From NCBI GenBank assembly GCA_008729055.1, contig SDUX01000005.1:1496875-1560874 (forward strand): a DNA stretch of 64,000 nucleotides. The letters run 5' to 3'. The notes beneath the pieces were generated by a model that was not told the DNA's origin, did not search any database, and was given only the letters and a program-made list of their open reading frames with translations. Shown piece after piece: positions 41,234 to 53,653 of this stretch. The translations under genes and the position numbers were made by a program. Source of the DNA: Pyropia haitanensis (lineage: Eukaryota > Rhodophyta > Bangiophyceae > Bangiales > Bangiaceae). The stretch's first letter is position 1, and each line of letters starts with the position of its first letter.

Positions 41234-44200
41234 CTACTTGGCCTTTGCTGCGACAGCCGCCCCCGCCTTGGCCGCCTCGGCCGTTGCCGGCGCGGCCGCG
41301 TCGCCCCCGTCACCCCCCTTGGCCGTCTCCCCCCCCCCCTTGGTCGCCTCCTTGGTCGCATCCCCCCCCCCCTTGGTCACTTCCCCCCCCCCTTGGTCGC
41401 TTCCCCCCCCCCCTTGGTCGCCTCCCCCCCCCCTTGGCGGTCGCCGCCTTGGTCACCGCCCCCTCCGCCACGGGCGCCTCCTCCGGGTCCCCCCCCCCCG
41501 GCGCACCCCCCCCCACCCCCGCCCCCACGCCGCCTCCCGCGCCGCCCGCTTTGCCGCCGCCACCTCCTCCTTGGCCCGCGCCTTGACCTCCTTTGCCGCC
41601 GCCGCCTGCGCGTCGCGCTCGGCGGTGAGCTGGTCCACCCGCCCCTGCAGCGCCGCCCGCTCCGCCGTCGCCTTGGCCGCCGCCGCCGCCGCGTCGGCGG
41701 CCGCCGTGTCCACCCGCCGCCGCGACGCGGCGAGCGCCGCGTCCCGCGCCGCCACCGCGTCGGCGGCCGCCGCCTCCGCCGCCCGCACCCGCGCCGCCGC
41801 GTCCGCGGCGGCCGCCGCCGCCCGCTCCGCCGCCGCCCGCTCCGCCGCCGCCACCCGCGCCTGCGCGTCGGTGCGCACCGACGCGACCTCCGCCGCCGCC
41901 GACGCGGCCGCGTCCCGCGCGGCCGCGTCGGCCGCGGCGAGCCGTGACGCCGCGTCGGTGCGCGCGGCGGCGAGCTCCGCCGCCGCCGCCGCCGCCGCCT
42001 CGTCCGCCGCGGCGTGCGCGTCGGCGAGCGCCGACGCCGCCCGCGCCGCCTGCTCCGCCTCGGCCGCCGCCACCCGCCGGTCCGCCGCGTCGCGTGCCGC
42101 CGCGGCGGCCGCCTTGGCCTCCCCCGCCGTCTTGTTGGCGTCTGCCGCGGCGGCCCGGGCGGCCGCCTCGGCATCCCGTGCGGTTACCAGCTGCCGGCCC
42201 AGCGCCTCGACGGCGTCGGCGTAGCGCGCCTCGGCCGCTTCGGCCGCCTCGGTGCGCGCTTCCAGCGCCTGCCGGTCGGGGACGGCGGCCGCTTCGGCGC
42301 GCACGTCGGCAAGGTCCGCGGCGAGCGCCGCCACCTCGGTCCGTGCCGCCCGCAGCGCCGCTTCCGCCGCCGCCCGGGACGCCGCGGCCGCGTCCTTGGC
42401 CGCCGCCAGGCGCTCGGTGAGCGCGGCGGCCTCGGCGCGCGCGAGCGCCGCGTCACCCGCCGCAGCGTCGGCGCGGGACCGTAGTGACGCGGCGACCGCC
42501 CGCAGGCTGTCGTCTTCGTCGGCCAGGCGCGTCGACACGCCCGCCACGGCGAGCGGTGAGCCGTCCCGCGCATCGATGAGCGTGACCGTGTCCCAGCCGA
42601 GGGGGTGGGCGGCGGCGTAGGCGGCCACGGCAAACGCGCGGGCGTCGTCGGGGGAGAGGCGGGAAAAGGCGGCGCCGGCCACGTCGACGCAGACGGTGGG
42701 GGTGGCGGCGAGCGAGTCGACACGGACGGCCTTGATGAGGGACGCCTGGGGAGGGGGGACGGCCGTGCGGATGGCGGCGGCCGCGTCTGCCGCGGTGGGG
42801 GCGGCGTCGCGCGTGAGGGAGGAGGAGGAAGAAGCGGGGGCCACCACCGGGGGCGACGGCTTTGTCGTCGTCGGGCTGGGCGGGGGAGGGGCGGGCGTCG
42901 GCGCCGGCGGGGGCGTCGCGTCTGCCGTCGACGGCACCGCCGGCGCCGCCGCGGGTGGCGCGGGCGCGGTCGCCGCCGCGGGTGCCGCGGGCGCGGGCGC
43001 CGCCGTAGATGCCGGCGGGGGGGGTGCTACCGCGGGTGCCGGCGGCGTGGGCGCTACCGCCGTCGTCTTGGCCGCCCGCTGCGCCGACGTCGACGACGAC
43101 GACGACGACGACGACGACGGCGGCGCCTTGGCCGGCGCCGCCCCGTCGGCAAAGATGGTCGACGGGAAGAGTTCCTCCTTCGCCGCCGACGGCGGCGTGC
43201 GCTCCCGTTTGGCCGCCAACTTCTTCTCCAACGCCGCCGTCTTGGCGTCGATCGGCGGCGGCGGCGGGCTGCGGCGCGACGAGAAGAAGACCGGCGGCGC
43301 GAGCAGCAGCGCCACCGTCAGCGCGGCGACGCCCGCGCTGACCGCCGCGTCGGGCGCGCCACGCAGCGGCGGCGGCAGCACCGACGAGCGCAAAAACGCC
43401 ACGACGGTCGCGTCCCAGGCCGCCGCGACGCGCCGCGCGGCACGCTGCGGCGCCGTCGGCTCGGGCGCACCGCCTTTCCCACTACCGTCGGCGTCGGTGG
43501 CGGCCGCGTCGGTGGCGCCGCCGCCGAGGGCCACCTCGACGCGGTCCCGCGCGGCGGCGCCCGCGGCGACGGCGCCAGTCGCCTTGCCGGCGGCGGCGAG
43601 GAAGCGCGCGACGGCGGCGACGAGGGCATCGCTCTTGGCCGCCGCGTCGGTCGCCGCCGACGCGGCGTTGGTGGTCGACGCGGCACCGGCCGTCGCGTCG
43701 GCAGCGGCCTTGTAGACATTGCTTTTGGGGGCAGCCGTCGCCGCGGGGTCCCCGGCTGGCGCGTCGGCCGCGGCGGTGGCCGGCGGGCCGGCGGAGGTGG
43801 CACCCGCCGCGTCGGCCTTGGACGCGGCGCCGCCCCCACCCGGCGCCGCCCGAGTCGCCGTCACGGCCTCCCGCGGCGCAGCGGCGCCCCCCTTGGCATC
43901 CGCGCCGCCCCCGGCGGCTTTCCCGGCAGCTCCCCCCCCCCCCCCCCGCGGCCGCTGGCGCCGACGCCGCCGGCGCGCGCACCCGCACCGTCGGCCGCGG
44001 GTGCCCCGTCGCGGCCGCCGCCGCGGCGGCGGGGTCCGTATCGCCGGGTGGCGCCAGCGGCACGTCGCCCACCTCCACCCGCGCCGCGGCGGCGGGGGCA
44101 GGCGGCGCAGGGGCAGCCGACGCCGACGCTGCCGTTGCCTCGACGGCCGCCTCGGCCTCCTCACCGCCACCGCGGGCGCTGTCGCGGCTGCCGCTTCCGC

Positions 44201-44492
44201 TGGTACCGCCGCTGCTGCTCGCGTTGCTGGCGGCGGCGCGGGCCGGCGCCGCCGCCGCCGACGGCGGCGACGCTGAGGAGCGCCCCTCCCCGGCACCGCC
44301 GGTGGGGCCGCTTTGGCCACCACCACCGCCACCGCCGCCGGCAGCGTCGCCGCCCAGCGCGGCGCGCACACCGGGAGCCGCAACGATGACGGCCGCGCGG
44401 CGGGCGCGGGCGGGCGCCAACGGCGGCCGGCGGCCGACGCCCAGCGGCGGCCGGCGGAGGAGCGCGGCGGGGGGAGCGACAAACGCGGCCAT
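41234..44492 (-). CDS. Plastid-type Ala-rich membrane protein with a long coiled coil (frames broken at G runs)
   Basis: It starts MAAFVAPPAALLRRPPLGVG, an Arg/Ala/Pro leader like a plastid transit peptide. A disordered Gly/Ala/Pro region follows. In the next frame come VAAAWDATVVAFLRSSVLPP and a single hydrophobic segment, AGVAALTVALLLAPPVFFSS, at about 43290-43345. A Ser/Pro/Thr linker and a small folded-looking part (AVRVDSLAATPTVCVDVAGA; HPLGWDTVTLIDARDGSPLA) precede about 270 residues of Ala/Glu/Arg/Lys heptad-like coiled coil. The tail, read across five G runs, repeats GGGEATK and ends AKAGAAVAAKAK at a stop at 41234-41236. Frames change at the long C run near 43930-43947, near 41500-41520 and in the tail runs. 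Function is unknown; a scaffold in plastid membranes is only a guess. Confidence 0.65.
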
Positions 44493-47400
44493 GCCGGCGG
44501 GCGTGGAGGGGAGGGGTGGGGGCAGCCGGAGGACGGCGGCACGCGCGTGCGGCGAGTGCGGTGGAGGGCCCGCCTCGCGGCGGCAGGGGGGTCGCCGGCG
44601 GGAGTGGACCGCCGGCGGAAGGAGGGCGTGGGGCGGGGGGGGGGAAGCGAGGGGGGGGCGAGGTCGACGAGGGGTAGGGTCGCACACGCGAGTGTCGAAG
44701 AGGAGGCGCCCGAGGGAGGCGGTCGCGTGGCGGAGCGCCCTGGCGGCGGAGGCCCGTCCTCGTGTGACACGCCGAGATCGGGGCGAGAAGCCTCCAACGA
44801 GGGTCCTGAGAGTGCGGTGGCGGTCCTGTGTGGGCCAATTGTGCCAGGTCATGCTGCTCTCGGCCTGTCGTTTCTTGTGGGGTCCCCCTCGAGAGAGGCG
44901 TTGGCGCGGGCTTGACGTCGACGGGCCCGTGGCATGCGTTCTAGCAATGCGGGTACGGAGATGCAATTGGCTGTCACGGAGTGGCTCATACTCGATCAAA
45001 GGAATTGATAGACGTGCCGTGGTTCATCCACTTTTTCATTCTTAAAAGCTCAAAGCTCAATGTTCACAGATCAGAGAGGGGCCGCGCGCCACCGGGTGCC
45101 TGCGCTCCCCGACGCGACCGCCAACGCGCCACGGGCGCGGCGCCCTTCACCGCAGGGCCGCCGAAGCGGCCGGAGCGACGGCGACGGCGGCGGCGGCGGT
45201 GCCAGCCACCTCGCCTCCCCTGCTCCTGCGTGTCGACACCCACTCATATTTCTTCCACTTGCGTTCATCTTCTTCCCCTTGTGCTCTTCCACCTTGCGCG
45301 CAGCCGTCAACTCTGCCCAATTCATCGTCCACCCCTACCCCAGCCCAGCCCACCACAGCGCCGCGCCTAAAACACCAGTCGCCGTGCGGCAGGCGGCCGC
45401 GCCACCCCCCCCGCCGGGCGGCACCCCCCGCCGGCAGCAGCGCCACCCCCACCCGCCGCCGCCGCCGCTGCCGCCGCGGCGGCGCGAGGCCCGCCGCCGC
45501 CGCCGCGGCGCGCGCCACTGCCGCCGCCACCGCATCGGCGTGCGGCGGCGGCGTCGCCGGGGGGGGCGGGGAAGGGGGGGGGATGGGGGGGTTGTTGGCG
45601 TCGCCGCGGGGGGGAAGCAGCCAACGGGGGGGCGGCCGCCGCCGACGGGGGGGTGTGAGGGAGCGCCACCGCCGCCGCCGGCGGGTGCACGGCCGTGACG
45701 GCGGCGGCCACGGCGGCGACCGCTGGTGGCGGCGGCCGCAGCGCGGACCGTCCCGTGTCGGGGAGGGGGGTGGCCATGGGGGAGGTAGTTGGGTGACGGC
45801 CGGAAGCCAGGCGGCGGAGGTGGGGCGGCACCGAGGGAGATAGGTACGGGTGCCAACAGCACAGGGAAGCCGCCGCAGCTGAGGAGTGTGCTAGTGCGGC
45901 GATAGGAGGACAAAGGGAAGACCACCCTGGGTCAGGCGCCGTTCAGCACTGGGTGGGAGGGGGGGGAAGGAGAGGGGAGAAGGGAGCAGGGGGGGAAAGG
46001 GGGGGAAAGGGGGAGGAGGGAGAAGATGGGGTAGCGACAACACCAGGAAAGTCTTGGACAAGTGCACGCGGTGGGGCGGATGGGACGGCGGCGGGACGGC
46101 GCGTCGGGTGCCGCCTCCTCCGCGTTCGGGGTTGAAGAGAGGACAACAGGGGCGCCGCGACCTGGCAGGCGCCGCCCGCGGCCACAGCGTCTGTCTTGCT
46201 GTCCTGCCTTGTCTGCCCAGCAACAGCGGACGGCGATGGGGAGCGACGGGCGGACAGCGGGGGAGGGGGGGAAGGGGGGGGTTGGCAGCCGCTGGCGGCT
46301 TAGAAAACAGGGGGTGGGTGGCGGCGCGCGGCGCCTGCTGACACGCCACGGGCCGGGGGGGGGGAGGAGGCGAGGGAAGGCGGTGTGGCCACTGCCAAAA
46401 GCGCGCGCAACGCCAGGGGCCAACCCCCCCCGACGGGGTCCCGCTCCACGCCTCGTGCCTACCCGCCGGGGGGGGAACGAGGGGGGGGGCAAGGGTGTGG
46501 GTAACCACCGGAACCCCCCCCCCTCGCCTGGTCCGTTGGACGCGATCGGGGGGCTCCCCCGTGTGCCCCCCCACCGGCCACCGCCGCACGCAACGGGGGA
46601 GCCGGTCGAGGCGGGACCGCCGCACGACCGCACGCGCGTCGCACGGAGGGGACGGGTTCTTGGCGCCGCCGCCCTCCACCGGCGCGCCCAGCGTGCACGA
46701 CGCCAGCACACCCCCCCACCTCCACCGCCGCCTACCGCCCCCCCGCTCGAAGGGTCCGTTTGTGGGGGCGTTGGGCCAACCCCCCTCACTCCCCCGCGCG
46801 CCCACTCTCCAGCCGGTTGCCAGCCAGACACGCCTCGTGGCGGCCGCCCTCCCCGCCGCACTCCGCAAGGCAGCTGGACGGGGGCTGTCGCAGAAAAATT
46901 GGGCGGGCGGCGGGGGGGGAGGGGCGGAACGCGCCTCTCCAAAAAAAGAGCATGGTGGCCGGGTGAGCGGGGCAAGCCGTGGGGGGCCCACCAGAGACAC
47001 AGCCCGCACAATGCGTGGGGGGGGGATTGGCCTTGGGGTCACCCCGACGGTCGGGGGGCGCACAACAGCGGCTACAGAGGGAGGCTCGGCGGCGCCGACT
47101 GCCCGCTCCCCAAGTCGCAAGCCGGCGGTGGGGCACAACAGCGACAACACGGCTTGCGGTGGCGCCCCACGCCGGTCCACCCTCCTCTTGACCGCGCGTC
47201 GTGATTTTTCCCGGGCCGATTGAGGGGGAAGCCCCGCGGGCCGCGGCCACGGCGGCGGCGACGGGACGAGCGCCGCCCGCGGCGTGGCTGGCAGTCACCC
47301 GCGTCCGGCGTGGGAGGCGGTTGGTGACAGAAGTGCCACGTTACATAGAAAAGCGGCCGATCCAGCCCACGGAGCGGCGTCCCGAGGACCCCTGCGCCGG

Positions 47401-50000
47401 GTGTGCAAATCTTCTCTGCCTCGTGGTCACGGTCGTCTGGCAAACGAATGCGACCAGCGCACGGGCGCTGCTTCCGTGGAAGCCGAACACGCCGGCTGGC
47501 CGCGGTGCGGCTGTGGGGGACCGGCGCAACTGGCAGTCGACGCGCGTCGGCAGAAAAAAATCTAGTTTCTCGGCGTTCTACGCGGGCCCACGTCGCACGT
47601 CACGTTGTCGTGGCCGAGACCTCCTCTGTCATTGGCGGAGGAGGACGAGGCCGGCGGTCAAAGTCGATTCATCCCGGCACGATCCCGACGGGGTCGCCAC
47701 CCATCACCCCCTGCCCTGCCTCCCGCTTTCCGACTGGCTCCTCAGGGGGGCTCTCCTTTGAAAATTCAAATATGGCCGCGCCGGTCAGCCGGTCACCCGC
47801 GTCCCCACTATCGGCCGCGGGGCCGTCCCCACTGTGGGGCTCCCCCAACGGCACGCGGGGAAAGCACAAACGCAACGCCCACCCGTCGGACAGCACGCAC
47901 GGCGGAGGGAGGCGCCCGCACCACCGCCTTTGTCGCGCGCGCGTTCCCGGGAGAGGGACCGCCGGCGCCGAGGCACGCCACGGTCAGCAACCACTCTGCT
48001 GTATCCATTTCTCATGATCAGATGTGGGAAGATCTCACGACGCCCAGTGAAACTCGTACTTTGAATCTTGACGATGTGACTTTGATTCAGATGCATGGAA
48101 AGTGGCACTCGCGTGACAGCGTACACCATCTTGATACTTGATGAGTTGGACTACTGAAAATCCCGCCTGACAGAACGATGAGATTCTGCATATGCTGTGG
48201 TGAGTCACCTTCCCGAAGGGCGCCTTACAGTACCATACACGCGCAGGGTGGCCTCCCCGCGCTCTGCGCACGAATCGCCCTACAGTGGGTGGTGCGCCGC
48301 AGCCACTGAGCCTACCTGGGTGAGGTATCCCCTACCGAGAGTGGTGACAGGCGACAGGGAGGGCACTTGCGGCCGTCGGGCCGAGCCTCCCCAACAACAC
48401 CCTACGCAGGTTGCCAAGAAAAGGCAGCACGCGGAAAATGGCCCCTACGAGCATACTCGACCGGGGTTGCACGAGCGCGTGGTTCCAGGCGCGCGAGGGC
48501 CACGGCGAGGGCCGCGCCTTCTGCACGAAGGCGCGCCCTTCGTCAGCGTCTGCCGCGCGGGCGACGCGTAGCCGGTGGTGGCGGAAGAGGCGCTCGATGG
48601 GTCGGCGAGAGAGGTGGGGGCTGCGAGCCGCCCTCGCCTTTGCGGCCACGCCACGTCCATGGAAAGTAGTCCCGCCGCGTGTGCTGCCAATGTGCGAGGA
48701 TGGGATGTGCGACGTCGGGGGGACCCGGCACTCTGTTGCCCCTCCCCCATTGGTGAAAGCTCGAAATGGTGGCGAAATTGGCGTCCATGGTACCGCCGCT
48801 GTACCGTGCTAGGAATGGATGCGCGGGAAGGCCTCTCGAGAGAGAGAGAGGACACGCCTGTCGTCCGCCAGGCTCTGCTCTGAGTGGACGACGGTGGTGG
48901 CGACCAGGAAACCCGCATGCAAGCGCCTCCCAATGGCTGGATAATTCGCCGGGACACACTGTACAGCGCGAGGGGCACACGGGGTGAACCAGAAAAAACA
49001 GTGGCCACACCACCTTTGGAGGCGGGTGGGGGCGACGGACCGCCGTCGGCGCCACCCGCTCGGCGCGTGCCGCCTGCACCGGTGTGGGAACCCCACCCGC
49101 GCGGCAGGGGCGGCAGCTGGCTGGCAGCACCCAGCGGCTGCGCCACGTCGGGGCGGCACGCTGGCGCCGTGCCGGCGCTACCGCCCGCCGCGGCGGGCTC
49201 CCCCCACTCGGCGTGCGCGTGTGCCGGTGCGTGTTTCTCTGCGGCGCTCGCCGTGTTGCCGTGGCTGTGGACGCGGCCGCTGGGGCGGCCCCTCGCACGC
49301 AGCCAGTGTTGTGCCCCCCCTCCCCCCCGCCTGCAGTGGAAGCTGGTGCTGGCTAGTGGCGACGGCGGGGACTGTGGGCTGCCGCGTGAGGCGCACCGAG
49401 CGTGCGCGCGGAAGAGCGGGCGGGCCGGCCGACGTGGCCGACGGGGTGGTGAGGCGGCGAGCGGCCGGTGAACAGCAGGTGCGGCGAGGTGCCAAGGAGC
49501 GGCGGGCGGGTAGGGAGCGGCAGTGTGGCAGGGAGCTGCGGGGAGGCAGGCAGCGTCGGGCCGACGACGAGCGGCGGGTCGGTGAGTCGGCGAGGACCGG
49601 CGCGTCTGCGGGGGGTTTGTCGGCCACCCTGTCCAGCCGGCACACGACACGCTGTCCGCTGCGCGGCGTCGGCAATGTCTTCGAGTACAGGGCGCCGGCC
49701 GGGGCCGCGGCGGGGCATGGAGGGGTCCCTGCGGCGGTACGAGCCAGACATGATGTCTGCTATGGTAGGCTGGGCGCGCGACTGAGCGGGGCCCGGAGGT
49801 GGCGTGTGCGAGCAGGGGGCGTCTGCTGCTGAAGACGGAGTGGATGCCTGGGTGAGTTTAGAGGGGAAAGTCGCCGCTAACGCTGTGTCCCGGTGCCATC
49901 CCGCTGTTTTCTTCTTCGTCGTCACGACACTGTCTGCACTGCTGCTCCTCCGTGGCCTTTTCGGGCGGCCTCCGCCACCTGTACGCGCCCCCCTCACCAG
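44493..50000. other. 5.5 kb without a supported gene
   Basis: Lower-GC patches (44,840-45,060 and 47,990-48,300) alternate with low-complexity GC-rich DNA (45,400-45,800 and 46,250-47,250). Open frames reach 430 codons on the minus strand at 45,891-47,180, but they are Pro/Arg-rich and unrecognised, and antisense frames are equally open. The first exon of the short-chain dehydrogenase should lie in the last few hundred bases. A strong-looking donor, GTGAGT at 49,850, and the segment SLEGKVA near 49,855-49,875 are candidates that I could not reconcile. Confidence 0.4.
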
Positions 50001-50986
50001 GTGACGTGTGCCACAACCTCACTGGGCTTGGCTTCTGCCCGCACCCTCCTCCTTCGTGGCTTCCGTGTGGTCATGCAAGACTCGGACGTGGACGCGCTCA
50101 ATGACGCGGTGGCCAGCCTAGGCGACCTCGCGCGCCGGGATGCGTGCTACCCCATCTGCTTTGACGCGTCGTCGGACTCGTCGGTCAAGGCCGCCACGCT
50201 GCGCATCACCCAAGACGCGTGGCCCGTGTACATTTTGGTCTTGGGCGGCGGCCCCGTCAGCAGCGGCGGCGTCGTCGACACGGACCTGGAGGCGTGGAAG
50301 GACTCGTTTGCCACCCACGTGGAGCCCGCCTTCCTCCTCGTCCGCGCGATGCTGCCAGCCATGCGCAAGCGCGGCTGGGGCCGCATCATCACCACCTGCT
50401 CGCTGGCCGGCAAGACGGGGGGGGTATCGGCAGGCGTCGCCTACTCGACCGCCAAAGGCGCGCTCCAGACGCTCACGTTTGCGCTCGCGCGGGAGACCGC
50501 CAAGGACGGCATCACCGTCAATGGCATCGCGCCGGCGTACGCCAACTCGGGGGGGGCGGTGGGTGAGCCCGCGGCGATTGCGCGGCTGCTCGAGGTCATC
50601 CCGGTGGGGCGATTCCTCGAGCCGGAGGAGGTTGCCCACACGGTGCTGTTCTTGTGCCACCCGCTGTCCAGCTTTATCACTGGACAAATCATTGGTGCGT
50701 TGCGGGAAGTGGAGAGCACGGGAGGTGGTCGGCGAGGGGGGAGTGTCAGAAGCGGGGGCGTCATGACTGGACGTGCGGCTGCAAGATGCATGCTATCGTG
50801 CGCGGGACTGCTTTGGCGAGCTGGGACCGGCGCTCGAGGACGTTTGGCTGGACTGCGGCCGCACCCGCTGGCGACTCGGCCCCCCCGTTGATGTTCTTCC
50901 TCTGACTCGTCCACTCTGTGCTCGGCTGGGTGCTGGTGTCGGGATTGCTGCGCGCAGACCAAAACGGGGGCCTGCACATGAGTTGA
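50001..50986 (+). CDS. Short-chain dehydrogenase/reductase (FabG-like), 5' exon unresolved
   Basis: A Rossmann-fold SDR core. The cofactor end reads VTCATTSLGLASARTLLLRG, followed by FRVVMQDSDVDALNDAVASL. The catalytic Ser is in ITTCSLAGKTGG, the YxxxK pair is in AYSTAKGALQTL, and ITVNGIAPAY gives the NG motif. Exon 50001-50694 ends at FITGQII plus one base. A 263-bp GT-AG intron joins it to a tiny last exon, 50958-50986, completing DQNGGLHMS and a stop, the expected SDR C-terminus. The classical TGxxxGxG is altered to TCATTSLG, so the first Gly is missing. The 5' boundary at 50001 follows a pyrimidine-rich CAG acceptor; the upstream exon with the start codon is not identified. Members reduce or oxidise carbonyls with NAD(P)H, often in fatty-acid synthesis. 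Confidence 0.78.
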
Positions 50987-52199
50987 CCACCCCGGGAGTG
51001 GCGGGGCATCTGCTGTGGCTGCGGGGGCGCGCCCAGCTGGATGGCCGGCCTGGCGGGCAGGCGTGGGTTGCTCTGCCGTCATCCCTTCTCGCCTGTCTTT
51101 GCATTGTGGCTCGTCCCGTTTAGACTCGCGACTCTTTTTTTTTCTTTTTGTCCCGCTCTTTCCCCAACAACTTTTTTCGGCGCGCGCGTCGTGTGTAGGT
51201 CGGTGCATACGGCCAGCAGCCTCGGCCGGCCAGGTCACACCGCGCATTCCGTCGAGTCTGCGGCATAGGCCGACCGTGCGACCACCCGCACCCATGCAAT
51301 CACGCAGCGGGTGCTGCAGGGCATCGCCGACACCGGTCATGGGCGACGCTTGTCATCGGTGCTCCTTGGACTCAGTCAACGGCCACGGCGGCCGCCGCCG
51401 GGGCGCGGCCCCAGCAGCAGCGCACGGTGGACAGCTGTTCCCCTCCTCCCTCTCAGTCTGTCACGCGGCAAGGGCGTCCTTCGTGGTGGGCGCTGCGGGC
51501 GTGCGCATGACGGCCACGGTGTGGCAATCAAGGATGGTGGGTGGCGTGGCCCGGCGGTCGCGCCCGTAAACGCAGGCGGCCAAGGCCCGGAAGTCGTGCG
51601 ATGGTGCCGGCGACCGCACGGGGGTCGTGCCTCGCGGCGGCGCCGCCCCTCCGCACCAACGACCACAAACGTCCGCGTGACTCGGTTTGCCCCCCCGAGA
51701 AGCATCCCTCCCTTCTCCCAGGACGCGCCCGCCCCACGCGCCGCGGCATGCAACGAATCGTGGACGCGGCCGTGCACCAGACACGACGCACCCCTTCTCC
51801 GGGAACCCCCTGAGAGTGCGAACCTTGCTACTTACGACCGCTACACAGGCCAGAGGTCGTGCGGGGGGTTTGATAACAGGGGGGGGGTGTGATCCCTGTG
51901 CGATACGGTATGCATCCGGATCAAGGTCTTGGCAACTACTTTGGCAGTCGGCCGCTGCGCCGATGTCTCAAACAAGTACTGTGCTCCATGGCTCCTCCCT
52001 TGCAGCGTCCTCTTCCCGCGGCCGTGGCCTGCACGCCCAGTGCCATCCGCGTGCTGGGTGCGCCGCCTTTGCACGTCCGCGCCTCCCTCTCTGCCTGCTG
52101 AGCCGCTCTCCCACCGCCTGCCTGTCTCCCTCTTCCACCTTGTCCTTGCGGTGCGTTGGTGGGGGTCGTCTCGCCCCCCCCCCACCACGCTCGCCCCCC
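50987..52199. other. Intergenic upstream of the NBS1-like gene
   Basis: Apart from the lone arm copy at 51852-51877, no structure or gene is evident. The last 60 bases before 52200 are C-rich. Confidence 0.4.
51852..51877. repeat. Solo copy of the GATAAC foldback arm
   Basis: The 26 bases match the arm at 23947-23972 with one mismatch and end in the same TTTGATAAC. No inverted partner lies within the next few hundred bases. A G run follows immediately. Confidence 0.7.
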
Positions 52200-52774
52200 A
52201 TGTGGTACCTCCTCCACCCCGCCACGCCCGGCAGCGGCAGCCCCCCCCAGCGCACCTACCTCGGTGGCCCCGCCGCGGCGCCGGTCAGCATTGGCCGCAA
52301 GGCCGCGACCATCCGCCCCGCCGGCGCGTCCGTATCACGCCGCCACGCGACCGTGACGGTCGCGGCCGCCGCCGCCACCACCGCCGCCGATGGCGGCGGC
52401 GGCGGCCGGCGGCCCGCCCGCCGGCCGACGGTCGTCTCCCTCCACGACGCCTCCGCGCATGGCACCTGGGTGGTGCCCGCCGCCGCGGCCGCGGCGGCAC
52501 CCCCCACTGGCGCGGGCGTGGCGCACAAGGCGCCCGCCGGGACTGCGTACACGCTCGCCGAGGGCGACACGCTCGCGTTTGGGAGCGCCGCCGCGGGCGC
52601 CTACACCCTCTGCTGGGAGCCGCTGGTCGTGGCGGTCGCCGCCGATGACGACGCGGCGGTCGGCGCGACGATCCGCGCGCACGCCGCGGCGGCGGGCTTT
52701 GCCACCCTCCCCGCCGCCGCCGCCGCGGGCGGCGCCGCGGCGGCAACGGCGACGGCGGCGGCGGCGGCGGCGGC

Positions 52775-52816
<42 letters not shown>

Positions 52817-53253
52817 CCCTTCCCCCCCCCCTCCCTCTGGCGCGTCGACGTGTTCCCCGCGGCCGCCGTCTGGGCCGCCCCCGGCCGCCCCGTGACGCGG
52901 CTGCTGCGTGCCGCCGCGGCGGGCGGCACGCCCGTGACGCCCGCATGGACGGGCGCGGTGGTGGATGCGGTCGCGGCGGCGGCGGCGACGGCGCTGCCGC
53001 CGCCGCGGCCGTACGCGCCCGCCGTCGTTGGGCTTCCGGGGGTGGCGGGGGGGGGGACCCCACCCCGCGAGGTAGCGCCAGCGGCGACGCGGCGAGCAGT
53101 GGGGGTGGGGGTGGCGTCGGTGGCGGCGCGCCGCCGCCGCCGCCGCCGCCGCTGGCGGCGTGCTTGGCGGGCGTGCGCGTGGCGTTTGAGCGCGCCGACG
53201 TGGCGGCGGACTGGGCGCCCGTCGTGGCCGCCGCCGGCGGCGCCACTGTGGCC

Positions 53254-53285
<32 letters not shown>

Positions 53286-53605
53286 CGGTCGCGGCGGGGC
53301 GGCGCGCCTGCTGGTCGTGGCGGGGCCCCCCGAGGGCGTCGCCGCTGCCGCCGCCGAGCCACCACCGCCCGCCGCCACCGCCGCGGGGGTGGCCGCCCGT
53401 GTGGGGGTGGCGGCGCTCGCCGCCGCGCTGCTGCGCGGCGACGTGGCGCCGCTGTTTGAGGTGGCCGCCACGGCGGCCGCCGCGCCGGCCGTGCGCGGCG
53501 GGCCGTCCCCGCTGGGGGGGGGGGGGGGGGGCGGGCGCCGCCGGCCAAGCGCGCGCGGGTGGGCGCGGCGAGTGGGGGGGGGGGTGGTGCCGCCCCCGCT
53601 GGCGC

Positions 53606-53653
<48 letters not shown>

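Noticed and set aside
45891..47180. 429-codon minus-strand frame
   Set aside because: Pro/Arg/Gly low complexity, equally open on the opposite strand, no recognisable motif.
48445..49650. 401-codon minus-strand frame
   Set aside because: No domain, composition typical of antisense or random frames in GC-rich DNA.
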